This document shows positions 42,326 through 52,790 of a DNA stretch of 64,000 nucleotides, one piece after another. The position numbers were made by a program, and so were the translations under genes. Origin of the DNA: Phytophthora hibernalis (lineage: Eukaryota; Oomycota; Peronosporomycetes; Peronosporales; Peronosporaceae); contig JAAKBF010000024.1 in assembly GCA_012656075.1 (NCBI GenBank), forward strand, positions 744,001 through 808,000, in the 5' to 3' direction. The notes under the pieces are model-generated. The model saw only the letters and a program-made list of their open reading frames with translations. It was not told the DNA's origin and did not search any database. Every line of letters starts with the position of its first letter. The stretch's first letter is position 1.

Positions 42326-42962
42326 CTAGACCATGTCTTCCTCCTCTTCTTCCTTTGCATCATCGTCATGACGCGTCTTCGCATCAGTGTGCAGCGTCCG
42401 AGCATGAGGATCAATTTTCGCACGCTTAGCCGTGTCGAAGTCGGAAAACTCTTGGATCAGTCCCTGGTTTACAGTGCCCAGCGCCTGCATGCTTCCTTGA
42501 ACCATGTCATGGTAGAACTTGAGCGTGTAGATTTTTTCAGCTCGTAAACGCTACCGGGTTAGAAGCGCGGTCGGCCTGCAGAACGCAGCTTTGGGTCCCA
42601 CACGGTGGCCTGAAGCACACGAGAATCACGACGAAACGTGTCCATCCGGTTCAGATGACGGCTGTACGACTTAAAATGCGGTTCCATGAAGCCATCGATA
42701 AGCGTAACACGGGTACCGCGGTTGTTTTGAAGACGCTGAGACGCTGAGACGTCAAGACGCACATGATCACCGAAATAAAGACTGCGACCACCGGCTCTTC
42801 TCCCGAGACAAACTGGCGCACCTCCTTCACTGAAATGAAGACATTGTTAACCTCTGCCGCTTGGTCATCCAGCTCTGCTTCCACCTCCGCCAGCAGTTCC
42901 GCGGCGGTGCTGTCAGTGTCATCGAGGTAATCTCTCATCGTAGCGTACCTTCGTTCCTGAGT
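42326..42962 (-). CDS. Unrecognised acidic-tailed protein, C-terminal exon, frameshifted
   Basis: A probable exon after CTACTCAG (about 42962) reads ERRYATMRDYLDDTDSTAAE, a helical part, then VSGEEPVVA. After a frame change near 42790 it reads SLYFGDHVRLDVSASQRLQN, RGTRVTLIDGFMEPHFKSYS, DSRVLQATVWDPKLRSAGRP. After a stop and a one-base loss in an A run near 42543 it ends YTLKFYHDMVQGSMQALGTV, NQGLIQEFSDFDTAKRAKID, then EEEEEDMV and a stop at 42326. The long conserved-looking stretches and the acidic end suggest a real cellular gene. The family is not recognised. Upstream exons may lie at 43000-43324. Confidence 0.5.
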
Positions 42963-43132
42963 AGGAAAATTGGAAAGTGATAATACATCCCTCAGATCCA
43001 ATTACGATACATGCAGATAATCAACCGCACTTCTTCTCGAATGATCGAACCCAATGTCGCAATAGCCCGTCTAAAATAGACGGCAAAATAAATGCAAAGG
43101 AAAATAAAAGTACTGCTATCCCAGGATAATCC

Positions 43133-43324
43133 TCAATATATTCCCACTCCCGTGGGGGTGGGAATAAATGCCTCGTCGGGGAAATAATCCACCGTAAGCT
43201 TCGCTTCTCTTAAATATGTCGAGACCCAGACACCGACGGAGAAACCAGGGCAGAACAGGACCAGTTGTGCAGTACAATAATTGTACACTAAACTCACATG
43301 CTTCCATTCTGGCAAGAACCCCAC
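43133..43324 (-). other. Possible upstream exon of the unrecognised gene
   Basis: The minus frame reads GFLPEWKHVSLVYNYCTAQL and VSTYLREAKLTVDYFPDEAF, IPTPTGVGIY. It has the composition of a real protein and the right strand to belong with 42326-42962, but splice sites joining them were not established and no family is recognised. Confidence 0.3.
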
Positions 43325-43742
43325 AACCTGGTCAATCTACGCAGTGAGGCATGTATTGTGTGGGGTGGTGGTTGGTTCCACGACGGCCGAGATACTAGTA
43401 CACGAAAAATGTCGTTGTAGTTGGCCTGAGCTCCAACAGAACTCGTGGGAAGGACATAAGATTTTGCAAGAGCGCGGGACAACCTCTGCTGCGTTGGAAT
43501 TTCTCATCACAGCAAAGCCTATTTTTCTATATTGCGACTCACCTCTCTGCCAAAAGATTTAAGACTCATTCCGTCATGCTTTAGAGATAGGCAAACATAC
43601 GTTGGTTTCCATCGATTGCGTGAAATGTGTTGGCCGTGAAACACCGACACCACACTCTCAGCACAGTATTAAGAGCGCTTACGTCACGTGACAATTCGCT
43701 GTCACAATACGTTTCACCCACCCGCTCATTTGAAGGACTGTT

Positions 43743-44922
43743 ATGCTTTCGACAAACGGATCATGTTTGGATGGAGTTGACGTCGACATCCATGATTGCT
43801 GGCTCGATTTCGTTGAAATGGACCCTGTGCTGAATTTGGTCTTCACGGACGAGATCGAGAAAGAACAGAAACGGCGGCGACACCGCGTCGATATGGTGGC
43901 GTTCCGTCGCAGTCGAAAGCAGAAGCAGAGTGGTTTGCGCAGTGAGTACAACCAACTCCAGGGACAAGTCAAGAAACTTACGGCAATGGTGAGAGCAGCC
44001 GCTGCTTCCGGATCAACCAAGCCTATATCGAAGATGGATACGCTACGTGAGCTGGTGGTGGAAGTTGAAGGACTCCGACAGCAGAATATAGCCCTTCAGA
44101 AGCGGATTTGTCTTCACAGTGAGTTTCAACAAATTGTGGCCGAACCACCCCAGGAGGATGGGGAGTCTATTCTGCCAAATATGGACTCTGGCTGGCGTGC
44201 ATTTCCGTGGTGGGGAGCCATCGTTCTACTTCCACCCACTCACACGAGATATTTTTGAAAACACTATGGAATTCTTCTACTCTGGATTATCTCCCGCCGT
44301 TGTATCTGGTAGTGGCGCCGGAGCATTTCTCAATTGGAACGTGCTTCAGGCGACATTTCTTTCGGGCGACGAATGTCAACACCTTGTGGCAAAGGCGCAG
44401 TTCAGCAAGCGTGTGCATTGCTCACTTCGACAAGCTTTCGAACCGATGAAGGACCAACCGATGGAGTTTTGGCCATTGATCGTAACCCCAATGAACTGGA
44501 GCAGCTCTTCGGACGTTAGCACAATTGTGCTACCCCGGTTTGATTACAACTAGACCGTGTTTGTTCAGAACCTGCGAGGCAAAGTCAATGTTCGCTACGT
44601 CTGCCTCTCCCAACGCTCCCGCTGGACAGAGCAAAACGGCAAGCGCGTTATTACGTTCGGGATGGTGATCGCAGACTCGGATGCTAACAAGCGAAATCGT
44701 TCAGCGGAGACGAATGATGTCGAGGTGGAGTGGGTTCCGGAGGGTGGGGTGTTTCTGACGCTAACGGAAGTTGACGATAACACTATCGACGTTGTATACG
44801 ACCACTGGGCCGCCTGTCAAGGAACGCTGCACGCTCGATATTTATTCGTGCAGTGGACATGCTACGCCTCCCGCTTGGAGCAAATGCTAATACCCTCAAA
44901 TTTGCTACTTGCAGAGGCATAA
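43743..44922 (+). pseudogene. Coiled-coil/START-like gene (M96-type) with a frameshift and an in-frame stop
   Basis: ATG 43743 (MLSTNGSCLDGVDVDIHDCW). Basic region EKEQKRRRHRVDMVAFRRSR is one of the most bZIP-like here, followed by coiled coil GLRSEYNQLQGQVKKLTAMV and LVVEVEGLRQQNIALQKRI. About two bases are missing near 44196-44199 (DSGWR then VHFRGGEPSFYFHPLTRD in the other frame). The START-like half continues FLNWNVLQATFL, KAQFSKRVHCSLRQAFEP, WPLIVTPMNWSSSSDVSTIV. A TAG at 44551 interrupts LPRFDYN and TVFVQNLRGKVNVRYVCLSQ in the same frame. The end is SRLEQMLIPSNLLLAEA. The nonsense codon plus shift make this a better pseudogene candidate than most of its relatives. Closest in type to 25708-27042. 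Confidence 0.75.
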
Positions 44923-44953
44923 TTGATAGAGCGAGGGTTTCCGTGCAGAAGTA

Positions 44954-45357
44954 TACCGTAAAGTTCGGATTCAGTAAGATACACCGATTCAATACGACAG
45001 TGGTAAAAACTATTTTCAAATATTTTGAAATAACTTGGAAATTGTATGCATTTCCTTTTACGATCGTAAAAACTAAAATTGCCCTTGAATTTTGACAACT
45101 TTTGTACAGTAATCTGCGTGAATAAGCAACGAGTGTACAACTTATTGCCTGCAAAACTTTATATAATGCCAGCAACAGCGAGACGAGGAGGAGATGGGCG
45201 AGGTACTTAAACACATTAGGTTGCTCGTCTTTGCTCTTTACGCACTCCTTATACACCCTGTCAACCCATATATATTAGGCGTTGCCTATTCACGCAGATT
45301 ACTGTATAGCAAGCGACCTTTTTTACGACTGTCTCATTGAATCCGAACTTTACGGTA
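44954..45357. repeat. Nested inverted repeats (fold-back element)
   Basis: The outer arms 44954-44973 and 45338-45357 are perfect 20-bp reverse complements (TACCGTAAAGTTCGGATTCA). The inner arms 45105-45124 and 45287-45306 are perfect 20-bp reverse complements (TACAGTAATCTGCGTGAATA). The structure begins 32 bp after the preceding gene. No coding sense; a MITE-like insertion in the 3' flank. Confidence 0.85.
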
Positions 45358-45860
45358 CGTATTCAATATGCTTTACCTACTACTGTTCAACTATAATAGT
45401 AGTACATGTACAAGACTTGTACTACAAGTATTATAATGGTACGGACTTCTTACAGTACTATCCTCAGCAGTGATTTCTGTCAACCCACGAAGTTCAAACA
45501 AAGACCAATTTTCGTGAACGTTATCAAGTATAACGACAGCATTGGAGTTATCAGCCAGATCATCTAAAAGTTGCAGCACTTCAAGCGTCTTTGTTCGTTG
45601 ATTCAAGCAGCGACACCAAGCGAGAAGTCGAAACGGGCTCCACGAAAACGACATGTTCAGTACAGTGTTGCCGCTTTTTCGCGAGCCGGGAAGATGGCAA
45701 CATCCGATTTCCCGGTAGAGGTGGCGATTCCTGCTCATCAGTCCTTAGAGTGACATAAGACGTGTAAGTGCAACTTTAATCGTGCTAGCGCAACCTAACC
45801 ATCCATTCGACCTCTTTTCAATTCATTTCTCAACCGTGAACTCACTCACCAACGTCAATT

Positions 45861-47099
45861 ATGAGTTCCAGCAGTCCCACCAACGCTGCCACGTTGGACT
45901 CTTCCTCTCAGATTCAAGACTGGGCCGCCTCTACAACCCAAGCGTGGACGAATGAAGTCAAGGCCGAGTGGAGACGAACGAAGCGATGTGAGACCCTCGC
46001 CCGCTTTCGAGGCCGAAAAAAACATGTCAGCCAACATGCGTCATGAACGAGTCCAATTGGAACTCCAAGTCAAGCAGCGACTGGCAGCTCTGCACGCGGC
46101 TGTGGCTCAATGCAACGCGTCAAAAGCTTCAAATTCGACCTGTACCACTGAAATCGTGTGTCGGCTTGCGCTCGAAAGTGACGCGTTACGCAACAAAAAC
46201 CTCGAGATGCACCAGCGACTGCTGCAACTTAAGCGGCTTTGGTCGCTCATCGAGGAAGGACTGGTCGTGGCAACCGGCTTCGATGGCGTTTATTCAAGCA
46301 ACTTGAACGTTTACGAAGCGAGTGAAAAGTCTCAGTGGGTGACTAGTTCTCGACCAAGTGCAACTGGGTGGCGTGTTCTTTTCCCGAATGCTGAACCTTC
46401 GTTTTTCTTTCACCCGTTCGAGCGACGACAGTTTGACGTTATCTACAAGAAATGCATGGATGAATTATTTTTCAATCGTCAACACATTGACTGTGTGGGG
46501 ACACTCTTCGAATGGACGGTGCACTACGCTCCACTGATTAGACTATTGGAAGACAACACAGTTATCGCCCATGCCAATTTTTTCTGCGTGCTCAAGGCTC
46601 CGTGGAAGACGTGGACGGATTGATACTCCGGTCAGACCTGAACGGTCTTCCACTTGTGGTGACTCCGCTGTGGTGGAGCAGTGAGAAGCGCGATGCAGTT
46701 TCCATTCAGGTGTTGCAGGAGTTCGAGACGGATGCGTATATTATGGTTTGCAATTTGTCCGGCGCAACTCATTTCCGTTATCTATTTCTCGTTCGACGAG
46801 AACCGCAGTTGCTGCAAAGTGGCAAACGTGCTATCACGTACACGATCACTATCGCGAATTCGGAGGGCAATGATCGAAGCCGCGCTGTTGAAGGGCCTCA
46901 ACATGACGTCGAGTGGGCTCGTGACGGAGCTAGTCTGCTGGCCGTCACGGAGATCGACGATGACTCCGTTGAAATCAGCTTCGACTTCAAATCTGCTTGT
47001 CGAAACGAGCTCCTTGCCCAGCACGTGTACACTCGGTGGGCTCAATTTGTATGTCGCTGGTCGCAGAAAATTGGTCCACCAAAGCTGCTACTGAACTAG
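45861..47099 (+). CDS. Coiled-coil/START-like protein (M96-type), two frameshifts
   Basis: ATG 45861 (MSSSSPTNAATLDSSSQIQD) and WAASTTQAWTNEVKAEWRRT match the subtype at 60625 and 63764. In the A run 46015-46022 the frame changes by +1 or -2; the other frame continues MRHERVQLELQVKQRLAALH and VCRLALESDALRNKN. START-like half: WRVLFPNAEPSFFFHPFERR, LFEWTVHYAPLIRL, VIAHANF. One base is then missing near 46588 and the last frame reads GLPLVVTPLWWSSEKRDAVS, YIMVCNLSGATHFRYLFLVR, TIANSEGNDRSRAVEGPQ, VEWARDGASLLAVTEIDDDS, WAQFVCRWSQKIGPPKLLLN. Residue counts against the 60625 gene fit losses of two and one bases. Same strand as the preceding member, about 0.9 kb apart. Confidence 0.77.
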
Positions 47100-49290
47100 A
47101 GCCTGTAGAAACCGACGCGCAAACATACTGATGAGTTGAGAAAAACTAGAATATTAGAACATGAATTGATATCTATAAGAGAGTTTCCACTTCCAGGTTG
47201 CTGTTCTCTGAAATTTATTTCAGAGTACCGGTATATCAGTGATTCGATTTTCCGCTCAAAAGTATGCTTGCCAAAACTCGCAAAAATCAACAACACGCTC
47301 CAGCTCAACAGCTCATCTCCAAATCTAATAAATCCTCAAGAACTGACAAAATTACATGTCAATTTTTGCTTTTGGTCTGATTCCTCTCATAATGCAACTT
47401 CAACTTGCTAACTTTAGAGATCCCGACATTGACATGAGCCAAACTCACTCCAATCACTAATATTTAGCGAGAACTAGTCAAAAAGCTGCGTGTTGCCTGG
47501 GGCGTGCTAGTTCAACATTCATGCAACATCTATGAAAATTTCCTTCCAGCTATAACAATAGAAGCCGGCTCCATCGACCGCACTATAATATACCGCTTCA
47601 AAAAGCAAAGTGAATATTATTCACAGGTATTAATAGCCAGTACATGCAACCAGGATCTGAACATGCTCAAAGACAACACACGACTGGGACTCTGTGGAGC
47701 ACATCCACATTGCGACGTCTACGTCAAGCCGGGTGGGTGGCTCTGTTGTCCGCCAGAATAAGACATTTTCCACGCAAACTAGAGCTACATACACTCAACT
47801 AGCAGCCCCATGTATGTATCAACCTGAGTATCTTCCACGATGAAACCTAAATACAATTTACCGCTCCTCATGTTCGTCTCCCTACGCTGGACCACGCTTT
47901 TAAAATCATTCTTCTAAAAAATTTACAACATTTGGCATGGAAATAGCTTCCAAAGGGCGGGCTACAAGCGGCGAGGCTTTAGCCTCCGCAACGCGGAGAA
48001 AGTCTCAACCTGTAGAAACATGATGCCGACACGTGTTTAATCAGAGCAGCTCACCACCATTTCATTCAGAAATCGCCCGGCGCTAGCGCACGGCCTTGTA
48101 TTGTTTGGGATGAACAGCAAAATAGGCAACGATGGGGTGGGATTCAAGTTTGGGCGATTGGACACGTTACTATTCTGTACCTTTTTTATTATACTTAAAT
48201 GCGCTAAAAGCAATAATAAATTATTCCGTCAGTTTAATATCCGTAATATTGATATTATATTATTTTTCCCAGACCCTGACGTACATGTATGCGTACACGT
48301 AGGATTGTTGTGGCCTCGGAACCCGCTGGGGAGAGAGAGCCATTCATATTGATTAGAAATCAATACACCCATATTATTATAAGGCACTCGTCACGTAGAC
48401 TAACTAAATGGACATAAAACCAACTATCCTGCAACTTCAGCACCTCTAACAGCAACTGTAACCCTAAACCTCCCTCCGGGGAGTGGCGTAGCAAATGTCG
48501 AGGTTTAGCACACCGCGCGAAGACTTCGCTTCGCACGTCGATGCTAAACCTCTCTGACCAAGCCCGTTCATTTGACCCTAGACTTGCAGCGCTGCGCTTG
48601 ATCTCGCCGGCCGAAGCCGGCGACTTTGGTTGCTATTCAGATACTAGGGTTATTCGCCTGGCTTTAACGAGATAGTTGGTCTACGTAAGCACTTTGAACT
48701 TAGCTTCCTACACGTTGTGACACAAGTTTCTACCTCTACACATACCGGTACTGTCACTACCGACAAACTCTACATACACCTATTGACGCAAGTTATCTGC
48801 TTTAGACAAAACGTTTCAGGCGCATACACCTTTTGACGTTTTCTTGTATTTTTCTTTCTCCAACCGTTTGGCTCTAGCTGCGGAGTGTAACCTCTTCTGC
48901 TCTGGTCCCCGCCGTATGAAATACTGTTTTCGTGATGCAAACGTTGTTTACCTCACTTCCGCGCCCCCACGCTTCTGGGAGATGACGTTTTTAGCTTTAA
49001 GCACGTCAATAACTAATCGCTAAAATACATTGTACTTACCGGTATTGCAATAAATATTAGACACCTTTTGCCCACGTAATTTACAAAACCTGAAAGAGTG
49101 GAACAGTTGCGCGCTCCCGTTCTCGTAACTCGTTTATTGCAAATTCTGCAAAACAGCTTTTGCTCGCGTTTATCCAATTAAGTACGAATATCATTCCTTG
49201 ATGGACACCAGCAACAGAAGCTGCAAATCACGCAAAGGCAACCTTCTTCGGGAGCGGCAACATGTAAGGTGCCGACCAGCTAGACGTCCT
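47100..49290. other. Intergenic, AT-rich with hairpins, no gene
   Basis: No coding region was recognised in about 2.2 kb. Short inverted repeats include GAGGTTTAGCA (48499) opposite TGCTAAACCTC (48542). TACCGGTA occurs at 47226, 48743 and 49037 and TACATGTA at 48282. Confidence 0.5.
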
Positions 49291-49312
49291 CGTGCGTGGA
49301 CAACACGACAGT

Positions 49313-50240
49313 ATGCAGTTCCGCGTTGTTGATCCAGAGAAGCGCTCTCGCTTCCAAGCACGCGATCTACTCATACTGATGGAAATCGTCACGGGACGTA
49401 AGACCTACGTTACGCCTCACGGCCAAGGGGAGACAGAATGACAAGAAGTCGCAGACAAATTAAATGAAGCAGTGATTGCGTCGTTCTCGCCAAGAGCCTG
49501 TCGAGACAAAGTTGCTGCGTTGCTGCGGGATCACAAACGAGCATCCGCGGCGAGCAGGCGAGCCAGCGGAATCATTGAGAACCACACTGGATTGAGTGAT
49601 ATCCTTGAAGGGTATCTACAACTGAAGAACAAATTTGATGAGCAACAACAGGAAAATAAGAACGGAAAAATCGAAAGCGAAAGCGGCTTGCATTGGCGGG
49701 CAACAAAGCAATGCGTAAAGCAGCTTTACGGTAAGGATTGTGCTTCTTCCTATCGTAGTCCAGTTACCAAACCAAGGTCGCGACTGTGATGTAGGTTGAA
49801 GAGGCGCAAGAATGGTTCAGGTCGCGGCGAGGTTCGCCATCAGAGCCAGGGAGGGATGTAGATTCCGACACAACCCAAGCTCAAGATACTAACGGGGCTG
49901 TGGACCGTGAAGAACGCATTCAGGTGCGGCGTTTCCTTGGAGCTGACTACAGTAGTGACGAAGAACAAAAGCAAGAGCACAGCGACGCAGAAGATGATCT
50001 GGATGAGAGCGAAGAGGACGTGGCTGTGAATGAAAACGGTAACGACAACAGGGGGAGAAAGCGCCTCCGAGTAAGTGAAATCTGGGCCAAGGAAGAAGCT
50101 ATGATGGAGAAAGAGAGAGAGCGGCCCAAGCTGCGCGAGACAATGCGCTGAAAGGAATCATTGAAACACTGGTCAACCAAAACAAGATGATCATGGAGCA
50201 GCTAGCGAGGAGCTCCTTCAACATCACCAACAAGCCGTAG
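49313..50240 (+). pseudogene. Myb/SANT-like accessory protein of a PIF/Harbinger transposon
   Basis: ATG 49313 (MQFRVVDPEKRSRFQARDLL). The N-terminal trihelix resembles Myb/SANT: ARDLLILMEIVTGRKTYVTP, then a TGA at 49439 where a Trp is expected, then QEVADKLNEAVIASFSPRAC, RDKVAALLRDHKRASAASRR. An acidic and Gln-rich linker follows (SDEEQKQEHSDAEDDLDESE), then the end KGIIETLVNQNKMIMEQLAR...NITNKP at 50240 after two frame changes. PIF/Harbinger elements encode such a protein beside the transposase, and it is thought to help nuclear import and DNA binding. It converges on the transposase remains at 50394-51665. Confidence 0.65.
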
Positions 50241-50393
50241 GCCGTTTCGTCTGGTAGCATTTTTGGATCATACTTCTGATCATCGGCTACCTAATTTATT
50301 TTTCCGTATGATTAAGCCGCTAGCTGCTCAGGCATCAATTCGTTAATTATAGTAGCTTTAAAATAAACGTTGCTGCACGCGCAGGAGGCCGAA

Positions 50394-51665
50394 CTACTCT
50401 AGCCCAGAAAAATACTCTTGAAACGTAGGAGGAACTACATCGAAGTAGCTACTAATGACGTTTTGATGTTTTGCAATTGTCAAGCAGTTCGCGAATACAG
50501 CTACGACCTCGTAAATCATTCCGACAGGAACATTTCCGATCGTCATTTTACGTTTAAAATCCATCATAACCCAGTCACCAACAATTTCTCCGAACCCCCA
50601 CTCGTCGGAGATCCTCACCTTGCTCAATGATTTGTTTACTGCTAACTCCTCGCTTGTTGCACTCATTTTGTCAAACGAAGACGCAAATACATCTATCTGG
50701 CCGTAAGCAGGGTCTCCGTAGAGCAAATAGCCACGGAATCGGAGGTCACGACAAATAATGTTTTCCAAGTCTGAGTCTTCTAGCAGTGTGAGGTCGTGTG
50801 CTCGGCCTTCTGCAGGACCAAACATATGCGCGATCATACCGTCTGGTGTTGTTATAGCCTGATACTTGACGGCGTGGGAGCGTTTGTGGTCATTATACAT
50901 AGCACGCTGCTCAGTCCTATCACCAGGCCGGCAGATTTTGCGGACCGTGCCATTAATTAACCCCCACAGATTTGGTAAAGCAGATCCTTTTTCGTAGATA
51001 GCGGAGGCAAAGTCTTCCAGCCGGACACTTATCTGATCCCAATCACCTTGCAGGAGTGGAGCACATCGCCCCTACAATATGCTCATACACGTAGTAGAAA
51101 ATTGAACTCAAGTTGCTGTTTGAACGCCCGAACTTGTTCACTTGCTCCCGCCATCGTGCAGGATAACGTAATCGCTCCAGCGTAATACACAGTGCTTCGA
51201 TGCCAGAAACATGATATTTTTCTTCGGTCAAGAAAAACGGGGGTAGTCGGAACGTCGTAAGCATGTAAGCTAGATGAATTTTGCGGAAACGAAATCTGTC
51301 GACGCAGTCCTTTTCTGACAAGACGTTGATGTTAAATCGAACACTCGGGATTTCAGACCGAAGAAGCTCATATTCTTCTTCTTGCATCTGCATCGCTAGT
51401 GCACATGCAACCGCACGCGAGAGCAAGCCCAATTGCCTGTACCGGAGAAGCCTTCAGTACAGTACCCATATATCAATGCTGTTCCTTGGTGTTTGGCGTA
51501 ATATTTTTCGGCTGCCTCTATAATGTGCTGCTGGCATTCCCGAGGCAAATACGATTCACTGGTTGATGAATTATCTTCTTCATTATCACCACTCTGCTCG
51601 CTATTGGCGTCGACATCTTGACTACTGGCCGAATTATCTGCTTCACGAGGATCGTCGTCACTCAA
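50394..51665 (-). pseudogene. PIF/Harbinger-type DDE transposase, broken
   Basis: An acidic N-terminus (51396-51665, MSDDDPREADNSASSQDVDA) leads into DRFRFRKIHLAYMLTTFRLP, GIEALCITLERLRYPARWRE and FGRSNSNLSSIFYYVYEHI (51043-51432). Then come LWGLINGTVRKICRPGDRTE and YNDHKRSHAVKYQAITTPDG, with LLYGDPAYGQ and RISDEWGFGEIVGDWVMMDF (50394-51040), the DDE_4 core. The first catalytic Asp (usually in IDGT) is Asn here; the second Asp (GDPAY) and the Glu (DEWGFG) are kept. At least two frame changes occur. Terminal inverted repeats were not identified. Confidence 0.78.
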
Positions 51666-52340
51666 TTATAAGGCTACAAAGCCATGAGCAAGGACTCGTC
51701 GTGGTTCATCAACTACATTGTCGATAACGCCATGCACAAGGTGGTCATCATCACCATCATCGACAACAACAACATCGTCGTTGGTGTTGCCGTCATCATC
51801 ACTGTCAGCGGATGTATCCATTCGATGCGATTCGTTGCCGCTTAACAGCAAAGAAACGAATTCATTGCTCTCGACGCGTCCAGGCTCACGCAACATGCCG
51901 TCCTGAATGCCGTGATAAATGTAACCATCATAGACGAAGACGTCTTCCGTAGTGTAACCCATCTCATCCAAACCATCGCCAGTCCGCTGCACTTATTCCT
52001 CTATCTCCATCTCTTCAAAGCTTTGTTGTTCGAGATGACCTCGCAAATATCCTGCGTTCGGTCCTATCAATTGGTCTGCAGCTTCCCACTGATGGTTTCC
52101 CCAGACTTCAACTCGCTGTACTTGGTAATCGATCGCGCGGCCTGAAAGTGGCAGTACACGGGAGACAAAGGACCGCTCTTGCACTTGTATCGGGATATCT
52201 ATGTCGTGCTGGTGTAGGTCCGCCGGTAACAGCATTCGTCTATTTCCTTCCGTCCATGCAGCCCCCTCCGAGATCTGCCCGCCGTCCGCCATGCGCGCGC
52301 AATTCAATTTCCCTGCCGAACTGTATAATTTGGATTTCAT
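51666..52340 (-). other. Open frames upstream of the transposase, unrecognised
   Basis: Two consecutive frames, MADGGQISEGAAWTEGNRRM to HLEQQSFEEMEIEE and QRTGDGLDEMGYTTEDVFVY to DVVVVDDGDDDHLVHGVIDN, are on the same strand as the transposase and rich in acidic residues. They could be a 5' part of the transposase gene or a separate broken gene. No domain is recognised. Confidence 0.35.
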
Positions 52341-52371
52341 CGATTATCGAAGGGAAATCAAATTATACGAG
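52323..52371. repeat. Short hairpin
   Basis: GTATAATTTGGATTTC at 52323 and GAAATCAAATTATAC ending at 52371 are complementary with one extra base, separated by a short AT-rich loop. Confidence 0.6.
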
Positions 52372-52790
52372 TTGTCGATGCTGGTTTGAACAAAATGGTT
52401 CAAACCATTTATACGGATTCGAGTCGCATCTTTGCACGACTGGCTGTTCCTTGTACGGTTGGACGTCTATAATGTCCAGTTTTGTAATAAAAGGAAAATT
52501 CCATGCCTAAATTCAAACATCAACCGCGCGCTATTAATTTACATGTCACTCCACTGTGGCGATATAGCAGCCTTTAGTAGACTGTAAAATCGTCGGTACT
52601 ATCACGTTTCAAGACTTTTGGCAAAGGCTATTTTCGTTATTTTTATCAGGGCTATTTTCGTAGTATTCAATTTACTGATTAATCTGTTACTACGTAGTAT
52701 ATGACAGTACTGTATTACTACCCGCGTAGTACTATTTTCAAAGTACTGGCAACCTCTAGGCCATATCATGTTGGAAAGATTTGAGCTTCG

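Noticed and set aside
45391..45738. 115-codon minus-strand frame with VLQLLDDLADNSNAVVIL
   Set aside because: Reads like a protein in part, but no family or gene structure could be supported between two plus-strand genes.
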